A stretch of DNA of 46,917 nt from Verrucomicrobiota bacterium (GCA_016199935.1 JACQFS010000059.1:1-46917), one strand, 5' to 3'; positions 15,247 through 25,746 are shown, counted from the first letter of the stretch. Program-made: numbers and translations. The notes: a model not told the origin generated them from the letters alone.

Positions 15247-18200
15247 ATGCCCAAGCATCACCAGTCCGCGAATGCGCCCCCTGATCCGCTTTGGTATAAG
15301 CAGGCGGTCATCTACCAGCTTCACGTGCGGGCTTTCCACGACAGCGACGCCAACGGCATCGGCGATTTTCGCGGGCTGACCGGCAAACTCGATTACCTTC
15401 AGGACCTGGGCGTGACGGCGCTGTGGCTGCTGCCGTTTTATCCCTCGCCGCTCAAAGACGAAGGCTATGACATCGCGGATTATTTTTCCGTCAACCCGGC
15501 CTACGGCACGCTGGCCGACTTCAAGGTGTTCCTGCGCGAGGCCCACGCGCGGCGGATGCGCGTGATCACCGAACTGGTGCTGAACCACACCTCCGACCAA
15601 CACGCGTGGTTCCAACGTGCGCGACGCGCGAAGTCGGGCAGTCGCTGGCGGGATTACTACGTGTGGAGCGACACACCGGAGAAATACCAGGGCACGCGCA
15701 TCATCTTCAAGGACACCGAACACTCGAATTGGACGTGGGATCCCGTGGCGAACGCCTATTACTGGCACCGCTTCTACTCGCACCAGCCGGACCTTAACTT
15801 CGATAATCCCGCCGTTCACAAGGAAATGTTCCGCGCGCTGGATTTCTGGATGGACCTCGGCGTGAGCGGCGTGCGGCTGGACGCCGTGCCTTATCTCTAC
15901 GAGCGTGAAGGCACGAGTTGCGAAGGTCTGCCCGAAACGCACGCGTTCCTCAAAACCCTTCGTCAGCATGTGGACGAAAAATACGGCGACCGGATGCTGC
16001 TCGCTGAAGCCAACCAATGGCCCGACGACGCGGTGGCTTACTTTGGAGGCGGACGCGGCGACGAGTGCCACATGGCGTTTCATTTTCCGTTGATGCCGCG
16101 ATTGTTCATGGGGCTGCGCATGGAGGACCGTGTTCCGATCGTTGACATTCTCCAGCAGACGCCGCCGCTGCCCGAGACCGCGCAGTGGGCGTTGTTCCTC
16201 CGCAACCACGACGAGCTGACGCTGGAAATGGTGACCGACGAGGAGCGCGACTACATGTATCGGATGTATGCGCACCTGCACCAGGCGCGGCTCAACCTCG
16301 GCATCCGCCGACGGCTCGCACCGCTGCTGGGCAACGACCGCCGGCGCATCGAGTTGCTCAATTCGCTCCTGTTCTCGCTGCCGGGCACGCCGGTCGTTTA
16401 CTACGGAGATGAAATCGGCCTGGGTGAAAACATCTACCTCGGAGACCGCAATGGCGTGCGCACGCCGATGCAGTGGAGCGCGGACAAGAACGCCGGCTTC
16501 TCCCGCGCGAATCCGCAGAGCCTGTATCTGCCCATCAATCTCGACCCGGAAAATCACTACGAGGCCGTGAACGTGGAAGTGCAGGAGCGCAATCCCCATT
16601 CGTTGCTGTGGTGGATGAAGCGCCTGATCGCGCTGCACAAGCGCTGGAAGGCCTTCGGTCTGGGCACGATGGAATTCCTGCATCCCGATAATCGCAAAAT
16701 CTTCGCGTGTGTCCGGCGGTATCAGGGCGAGTGCATCCTGGTGGTGGCAAATCTCTCCCGCTTCGTGCAGCCGGTGGAACTGGACCTCGCCGCCTTCCAG
16801 TCGCTGGTGCCGGTGGAGCTTTTCGGCCGCTCCGAATTCCCCGCCATCACCGACAAGCCCTATTTCCTGACACTCGGCCCGCACGCGTTTTTTTGGTTCT
16901 CGCTGGAAACAAAAGCGGCGGTGCAAACGGGTTCGGCCGCTTCGCCGGCCGGCGTGGAGGGGTTGCCATTGCTGAGCCTGGAGGAGGAGTGGGAGGAAAT
17001 ATTTCACGAGCGCAACCGCGACTCCTTCGAGTCGGCGCAGCAGCAGTGGCTGCCGTCATGCCGCTGGTTCGGCGGCAAGGCGAGGACGATCAAGGGCGTC
17101 CACGTCCGGGAAATCATCACGGTCCCGCTCGCGGAGGAGAAAATTTTCCTCACCTTTCTGCAGGTCGAATATTTCCAGACTGAGCCGGAGCTTTACGTCC
17201 TGCCGCTGGCCGCTGCGTTTGGTGAACAGGCCGACGCGCTTGGTCGCGACTGGCCGGCGCTGCCGCTTGCGCGACTGAAACTGAATCGTTCGAATCTGAG
17301 CGGCATCCTCTACGACGCGATCGGCAACAAGCCGTTCTGCCAGGAGTTGCTCGACATCATTTCCCGCCGGCGCAGCCTGGCCGGTGAGCGCGGCGAACTC
17401 CGGGCCAGCCACACCGCCGTCCTGCGCAAGCTGCGCATGGAAAGCGCGCTGGCTTTGGGGCCGTCGAACAGCAAGGCGGACCAGAGCAACTCCTCAGTGA
17501 TCTACGGCGACCGGCTGATCTTGAAATTTTTCCGCCGGATCGAGGTGGGCGTGAACCCCGACTTGGAGATCGGCCGTTTCCTGACGGTGCGGAAATTTCC
17601 GCACTCGCCGCCGGTCGCGGGCGCATTGGAATACCGCGGCCTCAACGACGAGGAGATCACCGTGGCGCTGCTTTCCTCCTTCACTGCAAAGTGCAAAACC
17701 GCTTGGGAACACACCCTCGATACGCTGGGCCGGTTCTACGAACGGGTGCAGGCATTGCCGGAGGAAAAGCGGACCGCACCCCGGCCCTCCGCATCCATCA
17801 CCAAACTGGCGGCCGGCGACTTGTCCGAAACGGCGAGGGACATGCTCGGCACCTACGCTGAAACCGCGCGCATCCTCGGCGAGCGCACCGCGGCCCTTCA
17901 CCTGGCGCTGGCGGCGGAGACGGAAGACCCGAACTTTGCGCCCGAACCTTTCACCCCGCATTCCCAGCGCGGACTCTTCCAAGCCTGGCGCAACCTCACG
18001 CGGCATAACTTCCAACTTCTCAGCCAGCGGCTCAAGGGACTGCCGCCGGAAGTTCAGGCGGATGCGGCCCGCGTGCTCGGTGCGGAGGGCGAGATTCTCA
18101 AACAGTTTCGCGCCATCTACGAACGGCGCATCAACGCCGTGCGCATCCGCGTGCATGGCGACTTTCACCTCGGCCAGGTGCTCTACGACGGCAGGGATTT

Positions 18201-18615
18201 CTTGATCACGGATTTCGAAGGCGAGCCGGGGCGCGCCCTGAGCGAGCGGCGCATCAAGCGGTCGGCGTTGGTGGACGTGGCCGGCCTGGTGCGGTCGTTC
18301 CACTACGCGGGCCACGCGGCGCTGTTGAAACAAGTTGAGCATGGCACGTTGTCGCCCGCGCAAGTCGCGCCGGTAAGCCAGTGGGCGCGGTTCTGGTGCC
18401 GGTGGGTCGGCGCAGTATTCTTCAAGGCTTACCGTCAGACGGCCGGCTTGGCGGCGTTCCTGCCGTCCAGCGACGACGATCTGCCCGGAATGATGGAGGC
18501 TTACCTGTTGCGAAAAGCCGTATACGAATTGGGCTACGAACTGAACAACCGTCCTGGTTGGGTAAGGATTCCGCTGGAGGGAATTTTGGAACTGCTGACT
18601 CCCGAGAAAGTTTGA
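15247..18615 (+). CDS. treS: Trehalose synthase fused to maltokinase (TreS-Mak)
   Basis: A 1122-residue bifunctional enzyme. Residues about 12-550 are a GH13 trehalose synthase that interconverts maltose and trehalose: WYKQAVIYQLHVRAFHDSD, the catalytic Asp in GVRLDAVPY, the acid/base Glu in LLAEANQWP and the third carboxylate in RNHDEL. From about residue 590 a maltokinase follows: N-terminal cap motif CRWFGGKARTI, then the kinase core with VHGDFHLGQVLYDGRDFL and TDFEGEP, which phosphorylates maltose to maltose-1-phosphate with ATP. In other bacteria maltose-1-phosphate feeds GlgE alpha-glucan synthesis, but no GlgE is visible here. ATG 15247 is chosen because homology begins just after it; the frame is open further upstream. 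GH57, TreY and TreZ genes follow closely. Confidence 0.94.
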   Translation: MPKHHQSANAPPDPLWYKQAVIYQLHVRAFHDSDANGIGDFRGLTGKLDYLQDLGVTALWLLPFYPSPLKDEGYDIADYFSVNPAYGTLADFKVFLREAHARRMRVITELVLNHTSDQHAWFQRARRAKSGSRWRDYYVWSDTPEKYQGTRIIFKDTEHSNWTWDPVANAYYWHRFYSHQPDLNFDNPAVHKEMFRALDFWMDLGVSGVRLDAVPYLYEREGTSCEGLPETHAFLKTLRQHVDEKYGDRMLLAEANQWPDDAVAYFGGGRGDECHMAFHFPLMPRLFMGLRMEDRVPIVDILQQTPPLPETAQWALFLRNHDELTLEMVTDEERDYMYRMYAHLHQARLNLGIRRRLAPLLGNDRRRIELLNSLLFSLPGTPVVYYGDEIGLGENIYLGDRNGVRTPMQWSADKNAGFSRANPQSLYLPINLDPENHYEAVNVEVQERNPHSLLWWMKRLIALHKRWKAFGLGTMEFLHPDNRKIFACVRRYQGECILVVANLSRFVQPVELDLAAFQSLVPVELFGRSEFPAITDKPYFLTLGPHAFFWFSLETKAAVQTGSAASPAGVEGLPLLSLEEEWEEIFHERNRDSFESAQQQWLPSCRWFGGKARTIKGVHVREIITVPLAEEKIFLTFLQVEYFQTEPELYVLPLAAAFGEQADALGRDWPALPLARLKLNRSNLSGILYDAIGNKPFCQELLDIISRRRSLAGERGELRASHTAVLRKLRMESALALGPSNSKADQSNSSVIYGDRLILKFFRRIEVGVNPDLEIGRFLTVRKFPHSPPVAGALEYRGLNDEEITVALLSSFTAKCKTAWEHTLDTLGRFYERVQALPEEKRTAPRPSASITKLAAGDLSETARDMLGTYAETARILGERTAALHLALAAETEDPNFAPEPFTPHSQRGLFQAWRNLTRHNFQLLSQRLKGLPPEVQADAARVLGAEGEILKQFRAIYERRINAVRIRVHGDFHLGQVLYDGRDFLITDFEGEPGRALSERRIKRSALVDVAGLVRSFHYAGHAALLKQVEHGTLSPAQVAPVSQWARFWCRWVGAVFFKAYRQTAGLAAFLPSSDDDLPGMMEAYLLRKAVYELGYELNNRPGWVRIPLEGILELLTPEKV

Positions 18616-18618
18616 ACG

Positions 18619-21057
18619 ATGGAACGTTTCATTTGCATTCACGGACATTTCTACCAGCCGCCGCGGGAGAACCCGTGGCTCGAAGCTGTCGAGTTGCAGG
18701 ACTCCGCGCTTCCTTATCACGACTGGAACGAGCGCATCGCAGCCGAGTGCTACGCGCCAAACGCCACCGCGCGCATTCTCGACGGCGACGGGCGCATCGA
18801 GCGCATCGTCAACAATTATTCCCGGATCAGTTTCAACTTCGGCCCCACGCTGCTGGCTTGGATGCAGGAACGCGCGCCGGACGTGCTGCACGCCATCGTC
18901 GAGGCCGACCGCGTGAGCCGGCAGATTTTTTCCGGCCACGGCTCCGCGCTCGCGCAGGCTTACAACCACATGATCCTGCCGCTCGCGAACCGCCGCGACA
19001 AACACACTCAGGTGCTTTGGGGCATCCGTGATTTCGAGCACCGCTTCGGCCGTATGCCCGAGGGCATGTGGCTGCCGGAAACCGCCGCCGATCTCGAATC
19101 GCTCGATGTGCTCGCCGAACTCGGCATCAAATTCACCATCCTTTCACCCTTTCAAGCCAACCGCTTCCGTCCGTTCAGCGGCGGGGAGTGGGAGGATGTG
19201 AATGGCGGGCACATTGATCCCACGCGGCCTTATCTCGTGCGCCTGCCGTCCGGGCGGAGCCTCGCGATTTTTTTCTACGACGGCCCGGTTTCAAAGGCCA
19301 TCGCGTTCGAGCAACTGCTGAAGGACGGGCCGCAGTTCGCCCGCCGCCTGACCGACGCGTTTGATGAAAAGCGCGGCTGGGATCAGCTCGTGAACATCGC
19401 GACCGACGGCGAGTCCTACGGCCATCATCATCGTTACGGCGACATGGCGCTGGCTTACGCGCTGCAATACGTCGAGGCGAACCAGCTCGCGCGCCTGACC
19501 AACTACGGCGAGTATCTGGAAAAGCATCCGCCCGCACACGAGGTTGAAATCCACCAGCCCAGCGCGTGGAGCTGCCCGCACGGCGTGGAGCGCTGGCACA
19601 GCGACTGCGGTTGCAACTCCGGCGGGCACGCGGGCTGGAATCAACAGTGGCGCCAGCCGTTGCGCGGCGCGCTCGACTGGCTGCGCGACCAGCTCGCACC
19701 GCGTTACGAAGCCAAGGCGCGCGATTTTCTGAAAGATCCGTGGGCCGCGCGCGACGACTACATCGCGGTCATCCACGACCGTTCCGCGGAAAACACCGCC
19801 CGCTTTTTCAGCCGCCACGCGACGCACGAACTGAGCGACGCCGAACAGGTCACCGCCCTGCGCCTGCTGGAAATGCAGCGCCATGCCATGCTCATGTTCA
19901 CGAGTTGCGGCTGGTTCTTCGATGAACTCTCCGGCCCTGAAACGGTGCAGGTCATCCAATACGCCGGCCGCGCCATCCAGCTCGCCAACGATTTGCTCGA
20001 CGAAAACCTGGAGCCGGGCTTCCTGAACACGCTCGGCTTCGCGAAGAGCAACCTGCGCGAGCATCGCGACGGGCGCGACATCTACGAAAAGTTCGTCAAG
20101 CCCGCCATCATGACGCGCGAGACCATCGGCGCGCACTACGCCATCAGTTCGCTCTTCGAATCGTATCCGGAACAGGCGCGCATTTACTCGTTCACCGTGC
20201 ATCAGGAGGACCGCCAGTTGTTTTCGGCCGGCCAGACACGCCTGGCCCTCGGGCGGATCCGCGTCGCCTTTGAAATCACCCGCAACTCCGACGTGGTCAC
20301 CTACGCCGTGCTCCACATGGGCGAGCACAACCTGAATTGCGGCGTGCGCTTCGATGGTGAACCGGAGGCCTACGCGGCGCTGGTGAACGAGGCCCGCGCG
20401 GCCTTCGAGCACGCCGATTTCGCGGAGATCATCCGGCTCATGGACCGTCATTTCGGCGGGGCCCATTACTCGCTGAAAAATCTCTTCCGAGATGAGCAGC
20501 GCCGGGTGCTCAACCAGATTCTCGCCGCCACGCGTGACGAAATTCACAACACCTACCGTCTCATCACCGACCGCTGCGCGCCGTTGATGCGCTTCCTCGC
20601 CGACCTTCACGCGCCCGCGCCCAAGGTTCTCGAAGTGGCGATGGAACTCGTCCTGAACGCCGAGCTGCGCCGGCAGTTTGAAAGCGACAGCCTGGACTTG
20701 GAGCGCGTGCGCAGCCTGCTCGCCGAGTGCGAGGCGACCAAGGTCGCGCTGGAGACGGACGTGCTCAACTACGCGCTGAAGGAGCACATGGATCGCTTGA
20801 GCGATCAGTTTCTCAAAAGGCCGGAGGATGAGGCGCTGTTGCAACGCCTCCTGAGCGCGGCGGACTTGATTCACAGCCTGCCGTTCGAGGTGAACCTGTG
20901 GAAGCCACAGAACACCTACTATGGCATGATCGCCACTTCGCTGTCGGAGATGCGCCAGCGTGCCCTTGACGGCGACGAAACTGCCAAGGCATGGGTGGAA
21001 AAGTTCCTCATGCTTGGCGAGCAACTTGGTTTTCTGGTGGAACGAAAAACGTCATGA
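18619..21057 (+). CDS. Glycoside hydrolase family 57 protein with DUF3536 domain
   Basis: 812 residues starting 3 bp after the TreS-Mak stop. The N terminus, ICIHGHFYQPPRENPWLE, is the classic GH57 opening with metal/sugar-binding His. GH57 motif 3 with the nucleophile Glu is GMWLPETAADLESLDVLAE. The motif with the acid/base Asp reads IATDGESYGHHHRYGDMALAYA. The region from about residue 350 on matches DUF3536, a C-terminal extension typical of bacterial GH57 proteins annotated as alpha-amylases. The expected role is hydrolysis or transfer on alpha-1,4-glucans in the cytosol; there is no signal peptide. Its place between TreS and TreY suggests it shapes the glucan used by TreY. Exact specificity is not established for this subfamily. 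Confidence 0.9.
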   Translation: MERFICIHGHFYQPPRENPWLEAVELQDSALPYHDWNERIAAECYAPNATARILDGDGRIERIVNNYSRISFNFGPTLLAWMQERAPDVLHAIVEADRVSRQIFSGHGSALAQAYNHMILPLANRRDKHTQVLWGIRDFEHRFGRMPEGMWLPETAADLESLDVLAELGIKFTILSPFQANRFRPFSGGEWEDVNGGHIDPTRPYLVRLPSGRSLAIFFYDGPVSKAIAFEQLLKDGPQFARRLTDAFDEKRGWDQLVNIATDGESYGHHHRYGDMALAYALQYVEANQLARLTNYGEYLEKHPPAHEVEIHQPSAWSCPHGVERWHSDCGCNSGGHAGWNQQWRQPLRGALDWLRDQLAPRYEAKARDFLKDPWAARDDYIAVIHDRSAENTARFFSRHATHELSDAEQVTALRLLEMQRHAMLMFTSCGWFFDELSGPETVQVIQYAGRAIQLANDLLDENLEPGFLNTLGFAKSNLREHRDGRDIYEKFVKPAIMTRETIGAHYAISSLFESYPEQARIYSFTVHQEDRQLFSAGQTRLALGRIRVAFEITRNSDVVTYAVLHMGEHNLNCGVRFDGEPEAYAALVNEARAAFEHADFAEIIRLMDRHFGGAHYSLKNLFRDEQRRVLNQILAATRDEIHNTYRLITDRCAPLMRFLADLHAPAPKVLEVAMELVLNAELRRQFESDSLDLERVRSLLAECEATKVALETDVLNYALKEHMDRLSDQFLKRPEDEALLQRLLSAADLIHSLPFEVNLWKPQNTYYGMIATSLSEMRQRALDGDETAKAWVEKFLMLGEQLGFLVERKTS

Positions 21058-21066
21058 CGCACCGCC

Positions 21067-23607
21067 ATGTCTCCCAGCATCCAGCCAGAAGCAGCGACAG
21101 AGCGGATTCCGCGGGCCACCTACCGGCTGCAATTGAACACCCGCTTTCGCCTGCGCGACGCGCTCGCGCTCGTGCCGTATCTGCATGAGCTGGGTGTCTC
21201 GCATATTTACACCTCGCCATTGTTCAAGGCCCATCCCGGCAGCGCGCACTGCTACGACGTTTGTGATTTCAGCCAACTGAATCCCGACCTGGGAACGGAA
21301 GCCGAACTCGCGGAGTTGGTGGCCGCTCTGCGCAGCCGCGACATGTGCCTCGTGGTGGACATCGTGCCAAATCACATGGGCATCGGCGGCCCGGAGAACG
21401 CGTGGTGGTGGGACGTTCTCACCCACGGCCCGGCGAGCCGGTTTGCCGGCTACTTCGACATTGATTGGAGCAGCCCCGATCCGCGGCTGAACGCGAAGGT
21501 GCTCATGCCCGTGCTCGCTGATCGCTACGACCGCGTGCTGCAGCGGCGCGAACTCCGGATCCATTTCGCGGACGGAAAATTCACGTTGCGTTACGGCGAA
21601 CACCGGTTCCCTCTCCGTCCGGAATCGCTCGCCTCGTTGAAGGTGTCGGTGCAAAACGCGGGCGCGTCCGGGGAAGACACGGAGAAGCTTCTGGAAGATT
21701 TGGACAGCAATCCCGAGGCGCTCGATGCGCTCGTTCAGCAGCAGCACTACCGTCTGACCTTCTGGCCCCACGGCGACAGCGAGTCGAACTACCGCCGCTT
21801 CTTCAACGTCTCCACGCTCGCCGCACTCCGCATTGAAGACGGCCACGTCTTCGCCGACATGCATGCACTGCTGCGGCGCTGGTTCGAAGCCGGTTTGGTT
21901 GACGGCGTGCGCGTTGATCATCCCGACGGCCTGCGGGATCCGGAGCAATATCTCCACCGGCTTCGAGACCTGGCACCGCACGCATGGATTGTGGTGGAAA
22001 AAATCCTGCAACCCGGCGAAACGCTGCCGGCCACCTGGCCGGTCGCGGGCACCACGGGCTACGACTTCCTGAACCGTGTGGGCGGGCTGTTCATCTCAAC
22101 GGCGGGCGAAAAGCCGCTGACCGATTTCTATGCCGAATTCACCCGCGAGCCGACCAGCTATCCAGCCGTCGCCCACGAGAAGAAGCGGCGCGTGCTGCGC
22201 GAATTGTTCGCTTCGGAAGTCCACCGCCTCACGACGCTCCTGCTTCAGCTCGCTGACCGGCACTGGCAGTTGCACGATTTCACATCCGACGAACTGCGCG
22301 AGGCGCTGTGTGAAGTGGCCGCCTGCTTCGGGGTTTATCGGACTTACGCCCAAGCTGAGACGCGAGTCGTCACACAGATCGACAACGCCCGCGTCCACGC
22401 CGCTGTCGCCTTCGCCCGCCAGCAACGGCCCGATCTCGACCCTGTGCTGTTCGCCAGCCTGCATGAACTGCTCCTCCTGCATTGGAGCGGCGAGGTGGAG
22501 GGCGAGTTTGTCGCGCGCTTCCAGCAACTGACCGGACCTGTGGCCGGCAAGGGCATCGAGGACACGGCGTTCTACTGCTTCAACCGGTTCGTTTCGCTGA
22601 ACGAGGTCGGCGGCGGTCCGGATCAGTTTGGTGTTTCCGTTGAAACCTTCCATGAGGTTTGCGTGGAGGCGCAGGCGCAACGGCCTCATTCGATGCTCGC
22701 GACTTCCACCCACGACACCAAGCGCAGCGAGGACGTGCGCGCGCGGTTGAGTCTGCTGTCGGAAATTCCCGACCGCTGGTGTGACGCCGTGCGTCGTTGG
22801 TCGGCGATGAACGAACGCCATCGTCGCGACGGCCGGCCCGATCGCAACGCAGAGTATTTTTTCTACCAGACCCTTGTCGGCGCCTGGCCACTGTCGCTGG
22901 ATCGCGCGCTGGCATACCTGGGAAAAGCCGTCAACGAGGCTAGCCAGCACACGACCTGGACGCATCGCGACGCCGCTTATGAGGATGCCATCCGCGCCTT
23001 CGTTACGGGCACGCTGGGTGATCCGGAGTTCACGGGAGACTTGGAGCAGTTCCTCGCGCCGCTCGCGGCGCCGGCGCAGATCAACTCGCTCGCGCAAACG
23101 CTGCTCAAGCTCACCGCGCCCGGCGTGCCGGACATTTATCAGGGCGACGAACTGTGGGATTTCAGCCTCGTGGATCCCGACAATCGCCGGCCCGTGGACT
23201 TCGGATTGCGCTGCCGCCTTTTGTCCGGGCTGCCAAGCCTGAAAGCCGAAGCCGCGTGGCGACGCCGCAGCGAGGGTGTGCCGAAACTTTTCCTGATCCA
23301 GCGCGCGCTCAACCTTCGTCGACGAAATCCGGACTGGTTCGCACGGGGCAACTATGAGCCGATCCTCGCGCGTGGAAGGAAGGCGGACCACGTCGTCGCG
23401 TTCAGTCGCGCCGGACACGCGGTCACGGTGGTGCCGCGATTGATCCTCGGCGTGAAAGGCGACTGGGCCGACACCGCGCTGGATTTGCTGCCCGGCGAGT
23501 GGCGCAACGAATTCACGGACGAGCATCTCCGAAGCGCATCCGTCAACCTCGCGGAACTATTCCAGAAATTTCCCGTCGCACTGCTGACTCGAAAGGAGGA
23601 CGGCTGA
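21067..23607 (+). CDS. treY: Maltooligosyl trehalose synthase
   Basis: 846 residues, a GH13 enzyme that isomerises the reducing-end alpha-1,4 bond of malto-oligosaccharides to an alpha,alpha-1,1 bond. The opening RATYRLQLNTRFRLRDA and VPYLHELGVSHIYTSPLFKA are TreY-specific, as are DGVRVDHPDGLRDPEQYL (catalytic Asp), IVVEKILQPGE (Glu) and STHDTKRSEDVRARL. The C-terminal part contains PGVPDIYQGDELWDFSLVD. Length fits the family, slightly shorter than actinobacterial forms. It starts 9 bp after the GH57 stop and its stop overlaps the treZ start (TGATG at 23605-23609), so these genes form one transcription unit. No regulatory site was seen inside. Confidence 0.96.
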   Translation: MSPSIQPEAATERIPRATYRLQLNTRFRLRDALALVPYLHELGVSHIYTSPLFKAHPGSAHCYDVCDFSQLNPDLGTEAELAELVAALRSRDMCLVVDIVPNHMGIGGPENAWWWDVLTHGPASRFAGYFDIDWSSPDPRLNAKVLMPVLADRYDRVLQRRELRIHFADGKFTLRYGEHRFPLRPESLASLKVSVQNAGASGEDTEKLLEDLDSNPEALDALVQQQHYRLTFWPHGDSESNYRRFFNVSTLAALRIEDGHVFADMHALLRRWFEAGLVDGVRVDHPDGLRDPEQYLHRLRDLAPHAWIVVEKILQPGETLPATWPVAGTTGYDFLNRVGGLFISTAGEKPLTDFYAEFTREPTSYPAVAHEKKRRVLRELFASEVHRLTTLLLQLADRHWQLHDFTSDELREALCEVAACFGVYRTYAQAETRVVTQIDNARVHAAVAFARQQRPDLDPVLFASLHELLLLHWSGEVEGEFVARFQQLTGPVAGKGIEDTAFYCFNRFVSLNEVGGGPDQFGVSVETFHEVCVEAQAQRPHSMLATSTHDTKRSEDVRARLSLLSEIPDRWCDAVRRWSAMNERHRRDGRPDRNAEYFFYQTLVGAWPLSLDRALAYLGKAVNEASQHTTWTHRDAAYEDAIRAFVTGTLGDPEFTGDLEQFLAPLAAPAQINSLAQTLLKLTAPGVPDIYQGDELWDFSLVDPDNRRPVDFGLRCRLLSGLPSLKAEAAWRRRSEGVPKLFLIQRALNLRRRNPDWFARGNYEPILARGRKADHVVAFSRAGHAVTVVPRLILGVKGDWADTALDLLPGEWRNEFTDEHLRSASVNLAELFQKFPVALLTRKEDG

Positions 23608-25394
23608 TGCACACGTTCCGCGTCTGGGCACCCGTGGCCGAGAAGGTCGCCGTGCAGGTCGGCCGGAAACAATTCGCGATGGAACGCGAGCCGGAGGGCT
23701 GGTGGATCGCGAAAGTCGCCACCGCGCGACCGGGCAGCGACTACGGATTTCTCGTGGACGGCGCGGGGCCGTGGCCCGACCCGCGCTCGCCGTGGCAGCC
23801 GCGCGGGGTAAACGGTTTGTCGCGCGTGGTGGATCACGGCGCGTTCCGATGGAGGGATGCGGGCTGGCTTGCACCCCCGCTTTCATCGGCGGTGATCTAC
23901 GAGTTGCACATCGGCACGTTCACGCCGGCGGGCACCTTTGCGTCAGCCATCCCGAAGCTCGATCACCTCGTCAAACTCGGCGTCACGCATGTTGAGTTGA
24001 TGCCGGTGAACGAATTTTCCGGCGTGCGCGGCTGGGGTTACGATGGCGTGGATTTGTTCGCGCCGCATCATGCCTATGGCGGACCGGAAGGATTAAAGCG
24101 GTTCGTGGATGCCTGCCACGCGCGGCGGCTCGCGGTGCTGCTGGACGTGGTTTACAACCACCTCGGGCCTTCGGGCAATTACCTTGGCAAGTTCGGCCCC
24201 TATCTCAACCCGCTCAACAAGTGTTACGCCACCGTCTGGGGACCAGCGCTCAATTTGGACGGCGTGGAGAGCGACGAAGTGCGCCGCTTCCTTTGCGACA
24301 ACGCGCTGATGTGGCTGCGCGATTGTCATTTCGACGGTCTGCGCCTCGACGCGGTCCACGCGATCGGCGACACGTCCGCCAAGCATTTCATGGATCAACT
24401 CGGCACCGAGGTGAAAAGGCTCGAAGCCCAGCTTGGCCGCCGCCTCGTGCTGATCGCGGAGAGCGACCTCAACGATCCACGTCTGCTCCGGCCCCGCGTG
24501 CGCGGCGGGTTCGCGCTCGATGCGCAATGGAGCGACGACTTCCATCACGCGCTGCACACGGTGCTCACCGGTGAATGCCACGGCTACTACGCCGACTTCG
24601 GCACGCTGGCCGATCTTGCGAAGGCCATCCGGCAGGCGTGGGTTTACGACGGCCGCTACTCCATTCATCGCCGGCGAAATCACGGGCACCCGCCGGGCAG
24701 GCTGAGCGGCCATCGATTCCTGGCCTACCTGCAAAACCACGATCAAGTCGGCAACCGCGCTCGCGGCGAGCGCAGCAGCAGCCTCTTGGGCGCGGGCCGC
24801 CTCAAAGTGGGTGCAGCGCTGGTGTTCACATCTCCCTTTGTCCCCATGCTTTTCGCCGGGGAAGAATGGGGCGCTTCGACGCCTTTTCTTTACTTCACCG
24901 ATCATCAAGAGCCGTCGCTGGCGAAAGCCGTCAGCAAGGGTCGCCGCCGCGAGTTCGCGGTGTTTAGCTGGAGGGCGAAGGACATTCCCGACCCGCAGGC
25001 GCGCGCCACATTTCTTCACTCCAAGTTGAACTGGCGGGAGCTCAAACAGTCGCCACACGCCGAACTGCTCGACTGGCATCGCCGGCTCATCCGCCTGCGT
25101 CGCACTGAACCTGCGCTGAACGACGGCTGCCTTGACCGCGTCACCACGCGCTTCGACGAGCGCGAGCGCTGGCTGGTGGTCGAGCGCGGCCCGATCAGTG
25201 TGGCGTGCAACCTGGCCGACCGCCCCCGGCGCGTTCCGTTGCGCCACGGCAGGCATGCAAAGCTGCTGGCTTCGGTGGAAAACATCGAACCAACGAATGC
25301 GTGTGTCGCCCTGCCTCCGGATTCGGTGGTCGTGCTAAAGCGCATCACCGCGAAAACACCAGCCGATGGGATTCGTTCATCACGCCGAAGATGA
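23607..25394 (+). CDS. treZ: Malto-oligosyltrehalose trehalohydrolase
   Basis: 595 residues; cleaves trehalose from the maltooligosyl-trehalose made by TreY. It starts at ATG 23607 within the TreY stop. An N-terminal E-set/CBM48 domain (TFRVWAPVAEKVAVQVG) precedes the GH13 barrel: YELHIGTFTPAGTF, HVELMPVNEFSGVRGWGYDG, the catalytic Asp in DGLRLDAVHAIGD, Glu in VLIAESDLNDPRL and the later QNHDQVGNRARGER. The WGYDGVDLFAPHHAYGGPEGL motif is typical of TreZ. No obvious terminator follows. Together with TreY this is a complete route from linear glucan to trehalose; a debranching enzyme (TreX/GlgX) is not present in the window. Confidence 0.95.
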   Translation: MHTFRVWAPVAEKVAVQVGRKQFAMEREPEGWWIAKVATARPGSDYGFLVDGAGPWPDPRSPWQPRGVNGLSRVVDHGAFRWRDAGWLAPPLSSAVIYELHIGTFTPAGTFASAIPKLDHLVKLGVTHVELMPVNEFSGVRGWGYDGVDLFAPHHAYGGPEGLKRFVDACHARRLAVLLDVVYNHLGPSGNYLGKFGPYLNPLNKCYATVWGPALNLDGVESDEVRRFLCDNALMWLRDCHFDGLRLDAVHAIGDTSAKHFMDQLGTEVKRLEAQLGRRLVLIAESDLNDPRLLRPRVRGGFALDAQWSDDFHHALHTVLTGECHGYYADFGTLADLAKAIRQAWVYDGRYSIHRRRNHGHPPGRLSGHRFLAYLQNHDQVGNRARGERSSSLLGAGRLKVGAALVFTSPFVPMLFAGEEWGASTPFLYFTDHQEPSLAKAVSKGRRREFAVFSWRAKDIPDPQARATFLHSKLNWRELKQSPHAELLDWHRRLIRLRRTEPALNDGCLDRVTTRFDERERWLVVERGPISVACNLADRPRRVPLRHGRHAKLLASVENIEPTNACVALPPDSVVVLKRITAKTPADGIRSSRRR

Positions 25395-25746
25395 ACTTGG
25401 TCGCGGCATGAATCCGCACTGGACCGCAAGGCCCCAAATCACCGCGGCAACTGCTCCTGGAACTCCGGTCACATCCCTGTGTAAGGAAAAGCCCGATCAC
25501 CGCCCGGAACATTCCCCACGGTTGCGCCGGGACCTGCGCCCGTTGACACGTCGCCGGCTTGGCCGTAGCGGTGAATCATGAAACGAAATGCGTATTCACC
25601 TTTGCCGGCATTCTGGTTGCGGCAAGCAGGGGACAAAATCTTGAACGTTCCGTCTCATTGCAAAATCGAACCGGTGAAACTATTCGCGACCAGCTTTGTT
25701 GCAGTTGTCTGGAGCGTCTGAAGAACCCTTAAGAGAAAGGATCGTT
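25395..25746. other. Gene-free gap between treZ and the DUF1328 gene
   Basis: No convincing coding potential, hairpin terminator or repeat found. The 3' part (about 25640-25740) is less GC-rich than its surroundings and probably holds the promoter of the next gene; AAAGGA (25736-25741) is its ribosome binding site. Confidence 0.35.

Noticed and set aside
15232-17007. Open frame antisense to TreS
   Set aside because: Shadow of the GH13 coding sequence; no domain and no start signal.
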